A stretch of 64,000 nt of DNA, from the NCBI GenBank assembly GCA_031771865.1, contig JASISA010000007.1, forward strand, positions 930,001 to 994,000, written 5' to 3'. Each line of letters starts with the position of its first letter. Positions within the stretch are counted from its first letter, which is position 1. The position numbers and the translations under genes are program-made. The notes below the pieces were generated by a model. The model made no database searches, was not told the origin of the DNA, and worked only from the letters and a program-made list of their open reading frames with translations. Positions 42,380 to 54,520 of the stretch are shown piece after piece. This stretch comes from Nothophaeocryptopus gaeumannii (lineage: Eukaryota; Ascomycota; Dothideomycetes; Mycosphaerellales; Mycosphaerellaceae).

Positions 42380-45018
42380 CTACCAGATCTTTGGCCCAAA
42401 TGTCTCTCCATCAGCAACGGTCTTCCTGATGGCAGTGCCCAGCGCGTCCATCGTCTCAAAGACCTGCACGTTTCCCCACCACTGCGGCACAGTAGCATTC
42501 GGCAACGTGATGGCAAGAAAGATGACAATAGTTGATACCACAAGACCGCAATCCAAAGCCGCAGCTGTGAGATAGTTGTAATGAGTCCACCAGCCGTGGA
42601 ATCTCTTCCGGATCCCGTAGTTGAAAATGAGACCAACGATCGCCCAGCTCGAGAAGGACAAAGGTGTCGCAGGTGGTAGCCAGGCCATTGCTCCAAGCAT
42701 CACCGGGGCGTGGATCCAGCGGAGTCGCTTATGTGGAAAGACGCGCAAGAGAACGTAGAAAGCAACAGGCAAGAGGGCGCCGATGAGCCAGAAGTAATTG
42801 AAGGATGCGTAAGTCGAACCAGGGCCAAACATGCGTCGTGGACCGATCAATCCCCAGACAATGCTGGATGAGAAGAAGGTGCGTCCATTCGGGCAGGTGA
42901 AATGATCCTTCTGATGGGGGGTGCAGACTTCGTCGATAGCGCCTAAAGTCCAATTCATTGTTGCGATTTGTACGAAAGCCGCCCAAAGAGTGGCTGCAAC
43001 TTGGCAAGTGAATGTAATGCGTGGCGGAACCTATAATCGAGGAGTTGAACTGTTAGCAGATCTTCAAGAGCTCAGACGGATCTCGGAGGACGTAAGACCG
43101 ACCTTCATGTAATGGGCGAACTTGAGATCCGACGTATACGACTGAGCTTGGCCCAAAACGATCGTCGAATACACCTTGAAAATCATAACACCTATTGGCT
43201 TGCCGGGAATCATGAAGCCAGCCAGGAATGGGCTGATTACATTCAAACTGAGCAAGATATTGGCAATTCCCAGGATCATGCAACAGGGAATGACGAAGAC
43301 AGATGCCAGCATGATGGAGACAAAATATGTCCACCAAGGCAGCTGGGACGCATATCCAAGAACGGTACCGAGCCCGACCGCCACCGAGATGACAAAAAGG
43401 ACACCGTACCACCAATCTGGGGCCTCGCGGTATTTCTTGATCAACTTCATGTGGATATCTGGCTCCTGATCGCGTGATGCTCTAAAGCGATACCTGGCGG
43501 AACGTCAGCATGTAACTCAGACATTGGATGCTTTCCAGCCTTTAGTTTCTCACCAGATTTCCTTGCCGTGGAAAAGGACTGTGTGTACGATGCTTGCCGT
43601 GAGTGCAGCAAAAGAGAGGCCGTAGTTGAGAGCGAATGTGGGAGCTAAGAACAAAGGCGAGTAGGCTTTGTACTTGGAGAGGCTAAAGCTGAAGTTCGAG
43701 TCCATGATCTTAGTGACATTGTACTGGCTCTGCGTATTGTCGAAGGTCGTGGATGTGTTGATTGGCAGATAGTCGGTGTACAGTGCTCCTGAAAACGAGA
43801 TGCCAATTGTTGTGATGATGACGAAAACGAACAGTCCTACCACCGTATTGAGGTGGGCGAATGTTGGCGATAGAAGCGGATCACCCAGGTAGCCACTGAC
43901 GTATGTCCAGTCGAAGGTTAATGGTATCAAAGACAGTCCGGTGAAGCCGCCGAATAGCTGGTTGATGGTCGCATTGTTGGGACGGATCCAGGTGACGAAA
44001 GAAAACACAGCGAGGCCTTGCCAGATTACACCAGGGAACCAGTACCACACAAAAGCCGCCAGAGACAGATATAGGAAGTATCGATATCCTGAGATACGCC
44101 ATCCATTGGTCTGGGCAGGGTCGTATTTGCGCTTGTCGTGCATCGCGTACAGTAAAGTCGTCTCGGAGAAATTCGCGGGCCAGATGAGGGCGGCAGGCCA
44201 GACCAAGAATCGTCTGAACATCCCCGAGATTGCTATTCCGATGACCTGCGAGCTGAGCGTGAAGAGCAACTGGAAACCCCAGCCCAGGTGAAGATTGTAG
44301 AGAGGCTTGGCGTCTAATGCTAACAACGCATCCGTGCTGTAGGCGTATCCGTATGTTACGTTCGCCATGAGCGTCACGACCTGAGCGATCAGTGAGGTCT
44401 CTCAGAAACAGGGACTGACATACCGCATGTTCTTTGATCGTAAATGGGCCTGGATTCATCGACCACTTGAGTCCAAAGAGAGAGAAGTTCCAGGCGGGTA
44501 TGACACGCGCCCACCCACAGCCAATGGGGTAAACGAGTAGCATGATGACAACAGGCGGGATTTGGATGGCTGGAGACCTCATCGACAAGAACATGTTGAT
44601 CCCTGCAGCCGCCGTCACGAAGATGAAGCCAAGTACCTGCAAAGCGAAGTCAGCCTAACCCAATCGTGAGGAGGCTCCAAGGCAGACTGGCCCACGCTCT
44701 GAACGTATTCGCCATTTCTTCTCCATCGGTCTCGCGGACAGCTGCGCGCACAGATTCATAGGGCGATGATTCTGTGAACTCTTTGTCGACGGAGATGACC
44801 TTCTCCAGGTTATCGCCCTTCGCTGCCTCTCGCAGCTTTTCGATCTCATCTTCGGGCAGGTTCGGGTCGAACTGGTGGTTCTTCTCTATGATCTTGACAT
44901 CTTGTAGGGCCTGTGTCTGGACTCGAACGTCGTCTTTCGCGTCAGTTGGATCGCCATCTACTTCGACAGTGCCGCGGGATTCGACCCTGTCGTCCGCAAT
45001 ATGAGACGAGAACTTCAT
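42380..45018 (-). CDS. OPT-family oligopeptide transporter
   Basis: OPT proteins import small peptides or metal chelates across the plasma membrane. Five exons, 44692-45018, 44424-44636, 43554-44380, 43103-43493 and 42380-43030, give 802 residues. Family blocks include FVTAAAGINMFLSMRSPAIQ, WNFSLFGLKWSMNPGPFTIK, SGYRYFLYLSLAAFVWYWFP, ASQLPWWTYFVSIML and the late CPNGRTFFSSSIVWGLIGPR with WLPPATPLSFSSWAIVG; about 14-16 hydrophobic segments fit the family. The other three introns have GT..AG ends (43-72 nt). The first intron (44637-44691, 55 nt) is odd: the only placement that keeps the frame (FRAW to VLGFIFVT) starts with GC and ends with AG, with CTGAC near its 3' end. Confidence 0.92.
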
Positions 45019-46055
45019 GATGGCTGCGAGGCATGCAAGATGAACGGTGGCACTGATTTTGGAAGTGATGAAGCGGAGGCTATCCTCATATTAACATTGA
45101 CCTGCCATATGCCGTATGCCGTATGCCGTGACAGCCGCCACGTCGCACCGTGAAGTAGCGATAAGCTGTGCTGTCCTACCAGGTCTACGCTACACCCATG
45201 GCAGAGCAAGACTCGCCGATCGGTTACAGTGAGTTGACATTCCTGGCCGTTCAACAAGGGTTCTGCGGAGAAACCGGCGTGTTATACGCTTGATAAGGAA
45301 GCACGGGTACAGTAGTCTGCATTTTGCCGCAGCTCGTTTGCTTAGGCCAACTTAAGAGTAGGCGAAGCAGGAGCTTGATGCGGCTTGACTTGAGATAGAC
45401 CAATGAGTCTCCATGTGGTCGATGAACAGGCGCTCAGCAACACAGCAGCGACTGATGAGCTTGATGGTCTGGCCATGCCTTGAGCTCGGGCATCGCGAAC
45501 CTCGCAGCGAGCATCCTGGCCTGCGGCGGCTTGGCGCGTTGGTCCTCGGGTGTAATTTTGATATCAGGCATCAACGGCTTCAAGACGACTGTGACCTCCT
45601 ACTGCCAGTGGCCTGCAAAGGCTTGCCTGTTCACCCCACAGATGTTCCTGTGGAAGGCGGCACGACGAATGCAGAGCATCTTGAACGGCCTTCAAGGCCA
45701 GCGACACATTCTTGTTGCTTCATGTGTGGCGCTTGGCGCTTGGCGTAAGGCAGGAATCTGGTATTCCAATCGGCCCGGCATGGCTCATCGTGACTCTTCC
45801 ACGGTGCACAATGCTGCGTATGTGCAACTACTCCTGAGGGACGAATGTGTGCTTGTGAATGAGTGAATGAAAGCAAGTGATGTTCGCATGTGAGAGTGTC
45901 AGCAAGGATGACACGCAGCAGCGTTGACTCTCTTCGGCAAGTCGCCGAGAATCCCTGTCATGACGCGTGAGGCCAAATTTCTATGAAGCGGGAAGGGACA
46001 CCGAGCGTGACAAATTTCCCGCAAACCGAGCATTGCGCCTTGAGGACATTTGGTC
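45019..46055. other. Intergenic region between OPT and NTR2-domain genes
   Basis: A 1-kb divergent region serving both promoters. Near 45102-45130 there is a short tandem repeat of CCGTATG-like units. The plus-strand open frames (45413-45866) lack motifs. Confidence 0.4.
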
Positions 46056-47582
46056 ATGAAGAAGACGTCGTCGGCGCGTAGAGTGCCGCGCAAGATCGGC
46101 GGAGACGACGAGGACGACGCGCCATCAAATGCGCCGCAAACATCAGGTATGCTATTCACCAGCACAAGCTCATCGGCAATCGCTCTGACACCATATGTTA
46201 GTCAAGAAAGATGGCTGACAGAAGATCTGTCTATAGACACCCAAATCAAGAGACCCTCTGCGAAACCGCGCAAATCCTCTTCCCTCCGACAATCATTCGG
46301 TCCATCCGCAGCGGACGACGATGAAGACGCAGAGAGCTCAGTGATAACACCGAAGAAATCCGGCTTGTCGCGAGTCGCAATACATCTCAATGCATCAAAG
46401 CGCTCTTCAATACTGGCCACACAACTGCCGGATCGCGAGAGGGAGGATGAGGATGAAAAGCCGAGCTACAGCGCAGTATCCCTCCAACAACTGAAGGATA
46501 GTACGCCCTCGACTCCGCAAAATTTCAGGTCGGTGAATAGCACAGATGTGGAGAATGTATCATCAGGAACACAGGCATTGAACTTGTCCTCCAAGTTTGG
46601 GTCTTCCCTATCACGGTACCAGCAGTCCGCGATACCTTCAGCCGCCGAGATCGCGGAGAAGAAAGAACGGCGGGCCCGACTCGCGAAAGAACAAGTAGCC
46701 GAGGAGTTCATATCTCTAGACCCCGATGATCCAGATCTCGACGAAGACTTGGATGAGCATGTGATGCGCGATGAGCGAGGCAAGCTGGTCCTCAAGCCCA
46801 AGGACAAGTATGGCATGCAAGACAGCCGGCTAGATCGCGATGACGAAGACATCATGGAGAATTTCGACAACTTCACCGAGGACGGCAGAATATCTCTTGG
46901 CCGCAAAGCCGAAGCGGAGGCGGAGCGCAAACGAAAACAGGAGATGGCAGCACAAATTGCAGAAGCAGAGGGTGCGTCAGACGATGATTCGGATGCGAGC
47001 GAGCGAGCGCGAAACGATGCTTTCGAGGCGGCGCAAACGAAACACGGCACATACGGTCAGACTGCTACGGGGTCGGACCCGGCGGACATGAGAGCCAAGA
47101 CGCCGCCTATCATTACGCCGCTGCCGACATTGGATGGTGCAATTGAGCGCTTGCGGAAACAATTAGAGGGCTTGCAAACTTCGCGCATGCAAAAGCTGCA
47201 AGATATGAAAAACCTGCAGCGCGAGAAGATCCGACTGGCGGAGGAAGAAGTTCGAGTTCAGCGCGCGTTAAAAGAAACTGCGGACAAGTTCGAGCAGCTA
47301 AGAAAAGAGAAGGGCATCGCTGGAGAGAAGAGAGATGCCGCGCCTGCGATTGAGGGACCGCCTGATGTTGACTTAAACGGTCATGCGAACACTAAGGAGC
47401 TGGAGAAGACAGTAGTGAAAGAAGATCAGGGTGAGGATGAGGATATGGAAGATGAGCGACCGTCGTTTGGCGGCGGGCTTGGATTCGGCGGTGCCTCAAA
47501 TCCAATGCTGAGCGCTGGTGGCTTTGGGCTGGGCTTCCAGGCTGCGAAAGACAGCAGCGAGAGCAATGATAATTCTAGTTAA
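46056..47582 (+). CDS. NTR2/GCFC-domain splicing-related protein
   Basis: Ntr2-like proteins work with Ntr1 and the Prp43 helicase to release the excised intron-lariat spliceosome; the family overlaps the GCFC/PAXBP1 group. The 508-residue protein starts at ATG 46056 (MKKTSSARRVPRKIGG) and is acidic and disordered at the N-terminus. The conserved region has KSSSLRQSFGPS (about 75-86), YSAVSLQQLKDSTPSTPQNF (about 140-160), EEFISLDPDDPDLDEDLDEH (about 225-245) and a long coiled coil (about 370-440, IERLRKQLEGLQTSRMQKLQ). A 60-nt in-frame segment (46146-46205) begins GTATGC and ends AAG and could be an intron; removing it keeps the frame, so the spliced protein may be 488 residues. Confidence 0.78.
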   Translation: MKKTSSARRVPRKIGGDDEDDAPSNAPQTSGMLFTSTSSSAIALTPYVSQERWLTEDLSIDTQIKRPSAKPRKSSSLRQSFGPSAADDDEDAESSVITPKKSGLSRVAIHLNASKRSSILATQLPDREREDEDEKPSYSAVSLQQLKDSTPSTPQNFRSVNSTDVENVSSGTQALNLSSKFGSSLSRYQQSAIPSAAEIAEKKERRARLAKEQVAEEFISLDPDDPDLDEDLDEHVMRDERGKLVLKPKDKYGMQDSRLDRDDEDIMENFDNFTEDGRISLGRKAEAEAERKRKQEMAAQIAEAEGASDDDSDASERARNDAFEAAQTKHGTYGQTATGSDPADMRAKTPPIITPLPTLDGAIERLRKQLEGLQTSRMQKLQDMKNLQREKIRLAEEEVRVQRALKETADKFEQLRKEKGIAGEKRDAAPAIEGPPDVDLNGHANTKELEKTVVKEDQGEDEDMEDERPSFGGGLGFGGASNPMLSAGGFGLGFQAAKDSSESNDNSS

Positions 47583-48145
47583 CCTCGTGCAAATGATATC
47601 AAATCCGGCGCCTCACGCTGTCTCGCAGGCAAATGATGCATTTTCTTTCACTGCCTTGGAACTCAAGGCTCGACAAGACCATAGCGTGGTTTCTGCGTGC
47701 CTTCTTGCCTCCATGCATGTGAGCGTTGTGCAACAAGACAGACTATGGAGTCTCATTCAAATATGTTCCTGTGTCTCGATTGCTTTGCTCGCCTCCATGA
47801 CCCGTGGATCGTACTTCTGCACCCCAGGTCGGACGGTGCGAGTGAGATAGGTCTACAAAGTGATCAGTAATTTCTGTCCAGGCATGCGAATCACGTTAAC
47901 ATGTCAAGAGCGAATAAAACGCGCAAAGCGTGGAAAGGAAGCCGCGAAATGCAAAAGAATCGATATCGCACATTTCCCTCGACAGCTTTGGTCGAACAAT
48001 GAACCCCCAGCAAAGCTAAGCTATAACACCAATCCAGCAAGAGAAAAACCACCGAGAGGGTGACTGAAAGAACACATTTGACGGAGCACGAGCCGCACTT
48101 GTGACATATCCTGTCGAATCACAAGCTGTGTTGCTTTCACCAAGA
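47583..48145. other. Downstream region of the NTR2-domain gene
   Basis: About 560 bases of 3' flank. No gene or repeat is supported. Confidence 0.4.
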
Positions 48146-48256
48146 GTAGGTGTCATCACTCACTCAAGGGGCAGAAGTGATTAGCGCAGGACCTCCCGGG
48201 CTCGGTGCCTCAAGAGACCTCCGACTGCCGCGCTAACCACTACACCAGCGAGTGAT
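48146..48256. repeat. Imperfect inverted repeat with tRNA-like A-box
   Basis: Two arms pair: AGTGATTAGCGC near 48176 and GCGCTAACCACT near 48231, separated by about 43 bases. Outer parts also match (ATCACTC near 48155, GAGTGAT near 48250). Read on the minus strand, one arm contains TGGTGTAGTGG, a good tRNA A-box, but no matching B-box follows in the right place. The outcome looks like a rearranged or decayed tRNA, or a structured RNA element. It is not a normal tRNA gene as it stands. Confidence 0.4.
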
Positions 48257-49472
48257 CCCTTGCTCTTGGCTTATTGGATGGAGCTTTTTTCAAGTATATG
48301 TAGCTTTGTTGCGGGTCTGAGCTTCTGCGCGGCTTTTCGGGCGAAGAGAGCGATAACAACAATATGTGCAACATTTCTCATGCGAGAACGATGTACGGTC
48401 GGCGATATTGTCTCAGAGAAGTTGATCCGATGTGTTTTGTGCCTGGCAGGTGTCTGCACGATCGTTGTTGCCCATCTCCTGTCCGCACGCTTGAGGCTGC
48501 AATTCCCAGCCGAGCTCTTGCGCCCGCCGTGAAGCACAGCCCTCCAGACGGCATGAGCCCCCCAAGGATACATTGGCTCTACGCATTCAACTGGAACGTC
48601 TCGTGGTGGGTAAATGGTATCGGTCGATATCTTATCTCTGTTGCCTGAAGTAAGTTACTCGTATGCGAAGCGCGCAGAAAGATAAAACCCACATGAAATC
48701 GACGGCGAACGGACGCTGAGAAATGAGAGACAATGTCCATGAGAGCGGCAGTTACATTGCTTGCACTCTTGCACTTATCTGAATTTTGAGTATGTCTTCT
48801 TTCCCACAGCCAGCGGCCTGAGATTGCCAAAACATCACCACAAGGCTTTTGAACTTCCTAATGCCCATCACATATCCCTCTCGGGATCCGTCGTTGGGTC
48901 GCACATCATTTTGATTTCATAGGTAGCGTGGTCCGTTGGCGCTGATACCTCCTCTCGTGGTCATACTGGTGGCTGACAGGGGGCTGTTTTGGTCGGAGCG
49001 TGGGCGGTCGAGGTGGGCGGGCATCGAAGCTCTCACAGGGCAAGCAGACCTTTCTGAGCACATCTGAAGGCTATCATGAGCCATATCTCAACGAGGAAAC
49101 AGTATTGAAGCCTATAGAAAAAGAGGATGTAGACGTGACGTTCCAAATTAGCGTGAGGGACCGTGCGCGAGGGAAGAAGGAACGGATGGCGTACGATCGA
49201 AGGTAGCATCAGATCTGACCTGGACATGTCGACCTTCATACCTTCAAATCTCCATACATCAGTCTTTTGAAAGTACTCATTTCATGACCGAGCCTGCCAT
49301 TCTCACGTTTTGTCAAATTCTCGACGTCTCGGCCGATCCGCGGCACGATGTATTGATCAGCCTCCTCGAAGACTGCACACTCCAACTCTGATATCGCCCA
49401 TCGACGACGACCATGGTGGCGGCAGCCATAGACCAAATATAATTTCCTTTCGTGGATGAGAAGATTGGCAAT
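48257..49472. other. Intergenic region before the LSD1 gene
   Basis: About 1.2 kb of probable promoter and leader for the LSD1-type gene. Open frames on both strands show no motifs. Confidence 0.4.
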
Positions 49473-52400
49473 ATGGCAGCCGCTGTGGCAGATACTCGCA
49501 TAGGCACCGACGCCGAGCTTTCAACTGGGGTGCTGGGCAAAGACATGAGTATCACAGAGGTCACCATACTCGACGAGGATGATTCCAGTTTGTCTTCAAC
49601 CGGTCCAGAGGTATTCGATCGTGCCACTTCGAAAGACAGATGGCAACTCGATGCTAATGGCAAGTGGCAGCGATATGGCTCATCTGAGTCTGCTACTAGC
49701 ACCGGCATTTCTTCCATGAGTTCGTCTGTCGCCGCAGAGGACCTACCAACCGGTGACTCGATAACACTCTCAACCGCGAAAAAGCGAATGGCGGATGGGA
49801 CTGTCAAGGTGCCATCTCCAAAGTCTTCTGCTCCGATCGAAAATGCGGCGCCTTTGCAGAGCCAGCCGGAACAGCCTGCAGCAACTCCATCTCAAGTACC
49901 GCAGAAAATACCCAAGAAACGTGGCCGACCACCAAAGATTCGGCCACCTCCCGCTGAAATGAAGGCGTCACCAAAGCCTGAAGCAAAGGCGTCACCAAAG
50001 GTCTGGAGAGCACCGAAATTTGCGAAGCCTGATATTCCCAGGCGTCCGAAATTCTCCATACCAATCAGACTGCCAAATGAAGTCTTTGCAAGCCAGTGCA
50101 TCGAAGCAGCTGATGTCTCCAGACTAGATCCTTATGCACTGCATCCTGGTGAAAGCAAGCTTCTCGTTAATCTGCTGATGACCAAGGAAGTCACAGTATA
50201 CCTGAACATCCGCAACGCTATGCTCAGACTATGGCACCAGAATCCTCTGTGCAGCATTACGGCTGAAGAGGCAGCTGGCTGTGCAAAAGAAGAACGGTAT
50301 TTCGGCCTCGCAGACGTCGCCTACCAATGGCTGTCACGGAATGGATACATCAACTTCGGCTGTGTCGAACCTCCCAAGGCTCACACTTTCCGCAAGAAAT
50401 ATCCCAGAGAGTTTAGGCAACGAACTGTCGTGGTCATTGGCGCTGGCGTGTCTGGCTTGACAACTGGTCGTCAACTCGAGAGTCTGTTTCTGCAAGAGAC
50501 AGCGAAGTGGATGGACATGGGTGAGCGGCCGCCTCGTGTAATTGTGCTCGAAGGTCGAAAGCGTATCGGTGGGCGAGTATACTCGAAACCTCTGAGGAGT
50601 CAAGTGACAGGTAGCTTGCCTGACAAGCTACGCAACACGGCGGAAATGGGTGCGATGATCGTCACTGGTTTCGAACACGGCAATCCCCTCAATACCATCA
50701 TCCGTGGCCAGCTCGGCTTACGATACCACCTGATGAAGGATGCGTTGACGATTTATGACTGCAATGGCGCCGCCGTAGAAGAAGAGCGGGACACACTCAA
50801 TACGGAGCTTTACACAGACATCTCAGACAGAGCCGGTGACTACCGGGCCGAGCCACAGAAGCAAGACACGCTGCGAGGTGATGAAGATCTCATCAATCGA
50901 TGCCGTGATCCTCCTCCTGAAGGGATCGGTGCTTTCGAGCTCGAACCTCTGTCAGCTGCTCACATCAAACAGCACAAGCCTGCGACCAGGCGAGGCAGAC
51001 GGCGCAATGCACCACCTGGAACAGAGAAACTTACCGGGCGCACTCAGATTGTTGAGGGCGAGAGCGGCGCTACCAACACCAGCGCTTCGAAGGCGGCCAA
51101 AAACATGGGCTGGCAAGTGAGGGAAGGTATCGCTCGTAACCAGAGCATCTCGCTGCACCGTGCGGCTAAGGCAAGCTCCCACCCTACACTCGGTCAGGTC
51201 ATGGACGATGCTATCAAACAGTACCAGGAGATTGTGGATCTCAGGCCGCTTGACTTGCGGTTGCTCAACTGGCATCATGCCAACCTGGAATACGCCAATG
51301 CGGCGCCCGTGTCTTTCCTGAGCTTGAGTGGACATGACCAGGATACTGGCAACGAGTTCGAGGGTGCGCACTCCGAGATCATCGGTGGCTACACACAAGT
51401 TCCTCGTGGGCTCATGAACCTCCCAACGAAGCTCGATGTTCGATTCGGCAGCGTCGTGGAAAGCATTCATTATGACGACGGTGCGGAGAGAGAAGAGGGT
51501 CTCACGACGAAAGTTGTGTGTACCAACGGCGAAGTGTTCGAGGCTGATGAGGTGGTTATGACAGCGCCTCTGGGAGTGCTGAAGGCGGGTACTATTGATT
51601 TCGATCCTCCACTACCGGCGTGGAAGCAAGGCGCTATCGGCCGTATGGGCTTTGGCCTTCTGAACAAAGTGAGTTTTGTTGGCTATCCAATTTCCGTCTT
51701 CTGACTTCCGCCAGGTCATTCTCCTCTACGATAAGCCGTTCTGGGATGACAAACGAGACATGTTCGGCCTATTGAACGAAGCCGAGCGCAACGCCAGCCT
51801 CGACCCTGCCGAATATGCGCGAAGAAGAGGACGTTTCTATCTTATTTGGAACTGTTCGAAGATAAGTGGGCGTCCGATGCTCATCGCATTGATGGCTGGC
51901 CATGCTGCAGAGGACGCCGAGACCACACAAACTGAAACACTCTTGAGAGAAGTAACCGACAGACTTCAAGGCGTCTTTCCCTTGGTTAGGGTACCAGACC
52001 CACTCGAGGTGATTGTCACAAGATGGAGAAAAGATCCTTTCACGAGAGGCACATACTCATACGTCGGCCCAGAGACGAAGCCTGGTGATTACGACGAGAT
52101 GGCTCGATCCGTGGGCAACCTGCATTTCGCAGGCGAGGCCACTTGCGGGACACACCCAGCAACTGTACATGGTGCCTTCTTATCAGGCCTCCGCGTGGCT
52201 GGAGAAGTCATCGATGACATGGCAGGTCTCATCACAATCCCAGAGCCCTTGGTTCGTCCCGGACCTGTCAAGCAAGAAGCCTCGTCAAGCTATGCCATAC
52301 AATACATCCAACAGCCCGCACTGCAAGCACAAGACGCTACATCTGTCAATGCTAACATTGAGCCGCAAAGGATACCCGCCGAAGCCGTGATCAAGCAAGA

Positions 52401-52995
52401 AGACGACGACCTTCAGTTGACAAGCATACCCGTCGTGCAACCACCACCTCCGCCGGCCCCTCTGCAGCGGAGGCCGTCTGGTCCCCCGGCGAAGAGCGTT
52501 TGCGCAAGTGACCCATCGTTCTGGGTCTCTGCCTCATTCGATGGTTCTGATTTGGACTACGAATCTGCTGTTGTCGCCACAATTTTGAATAGGATCGGAG
52601 AACGTCCTATCAAGCCTGCTCGGCCTGGTGTCAACCCATTCTTGCTTTTCACCAAGGAGAAATGGGACGAATGCAAAGCATACTGCGCCAAACACTCTTC
52701 CAACAGCGGTCGCGATATTATCAGACAGACGATTGGCAAGTGGTGGAAGGCTCTAGACGACAACGGCAAGCAGCCTTTCCTTGTTCAATCGCAGACAGCC
52801 CAGGAGCTCGCGGACTCTCTTCGTCGCGACTACGAAACAAGTGTAGTCAAGTGGGATCAAGAGGCAAATCGGATACGGCGAGAATACATGCAACAGAATC
52901 CTCCGCCACCAGGCGTTAGCGACACGACTGGCGGTCCTGGGGTCAGCAAGCGGAAATCGAACAACAGCAACTCCGTAGTGCTAGATCATATGTGA
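49473..52995 (+). CDS. LSD1-type histone lysine demethylase (SWIRM, amine oxidase, HMG box)
   Basis: This nuclear FAD enzyme removes methyl groups from histone H3 lysines. Two exons, 49473-51668 and 51715-52995, flank a 46-nt intron and give 1158 residues. In order: an acidic/Ser-rich N-terminus, an AT-hook (PKKRGRPPKIRPP, about 147-159), the SWIRM domain (about 203-298, ending FGLADVAYQWLSRNGYINFG), the FAD-binding motif VVVIGAGVSGL (about 319-329), EGRKRIGGR, a charged insertion (about 470-560), and the C-terminal oxidase part with FAGEATCGTHPATVHGAF. An HMG box (about 1031-1115, GVNPFLLFTKEKWDECKAYC) ends the protein, the layout of fission-yeast Lsd1/Lsd2 and Aspergillus HdmA. The intron falls directly after the codon of the conserved lysine in LNK (residue 732), corresponding to the human LSD1 Lys661 region. 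The start is the first in-frame ATG; the frame upstream only has GTG. Confidence 0.92.
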
Positions 52996-54520
52996 GCATA
53001 CATTCAGGAAGTGCCGTAGTCGGCGTTCGATCATTTACAGGGGAGATTTGTTGGACTCGAGTTATGTATGTACAGACGTCATATGCAGTAGAGGGTATTG
53101 CATTCATAGTTTCAGAGCAATTCTTTGCTTCCGTACAGAGTGCATCCTTCTAGACGCTGGTGACGTCCGCCGCTTGCGTCTCCTTTCCCTGATACTGCGA
53201 GGCTCCCACTCAAACCGGAAAATTTGCCTGCAAAACTCCCCACCAAAGTGCGTCTCTCTCTGGCCGGGAGGGGGAGATTGACCCGGGTCGTTGGATCGTT
53301 CCGATACACACCAGCTCGACCCTTGCAGGTGTGGCACTCAGGTGGGATGCTCACGTTGCAATACAGATGCGGCAATATGCGAGGTAGGGTTTTCGTAGAA
53401 AAGTACCTCTTCCTCCTCGTGGGAGCCTTCGATGTGAGATCGGCAAATAACGGAAGCTCTGGTTGGTCCTGATTTCCAAGCATAATGGACGTATTATTGG
53501 AGGATTTCGAGTCAGAATCAGACTCCAGACCGAGGAAGGGGGATTACGACCGCCGCCTATATGCCAGTGAGTAGTGCTAGAAGAGGTCGAGAAGCGGACG
53601 ACAGCAGCTACATGTGACACGATGACTCTTTGACCGCATTTCGAAGGTCAATTGGCTTTCCGACCAGCAGGGAATGCCACGAGCTGGTGCCGCGCCAAAG
53701 CACCGCGTCCACGTGCTCTCGCATCGAGGCTACAGAAAGTCTGGAGAAAGCGGCCTTGTCGCAGGCCAATGCTGTTCGTCTCATGCAGTATTCTGTACAT
53801 TGTAGCCTCAGGGGAGCATCTTTTCCGCGGACAATCTTCCCCTCCACGTCGCCTGCGCCTGCCCCGACGGTACTGTATCTCTGCAGACGACGAGGAATTT
53901 CGCACTGTGCTCGTAGACCGGCGCTTCTCCACCATTTAGCACTCCCGCTGCCGTCCCTGCGCCGCATCACGGACGTCCTACCGATCTAGCACCCCTAGGC
54001 CTCTAGCACCCCTCTCGAATCCCGTCGCGCATAGCCTTCCGCGCCTGAGGCTTGACGACGTTAGGCGAAGAACGAGACCTCTGTCCGCCGTCTGTGGCTG
54101 CTGTAGTTATGCTCGCTACATCGTTCAGACCTTTTCCACACTCTCTACCACGACAACGATACCGCTTCGCCCTGGACCAACCGCGGCTGCTGCGGTGATT
54201 ACACCCAACTCGAACGACGTCAGTGGAGAACGAAGCTGTGCCGAATCCCACTAGAACTCGCAAGCACCCGCAGGCACTGCGAGCTACATGCGCGTTCGGC
54301 TGCGGACAATTTGAATCCGATGGTGGGCAAGAGGCGGACGAGCGCTGCTGCTGCTGCTGAAGGATTCGGGCACATCACGAGATAACATCTCTCCCGGGCT
54401 ATACAAGGCACTGGGCGGCGTTGTGTGCTCTTGAAGAGGCGGACAGTGGGTTGAACGTTGACGGAGCTCGAGCCGCAGCGCGAGGGACAGAGGGCCACAA
54501 GCCGACTGTTAAGAGATAAC
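52996..54520. other. Intergenic region, 1.5 kb
   Basis: It holds the 3' flank of the LSD1-type gene and the promoter of the CreB-type gene. Open frames at 53608-53989 on both strands are arginine/serine-rich and without motifs. No gene is supported. Confidence 0.4.

Noticed and set aside
45413..45866. Plus-strand open frame of 128 codons
   Set aside because: No motif, weak start context, and it sits in a divergent promoter region.
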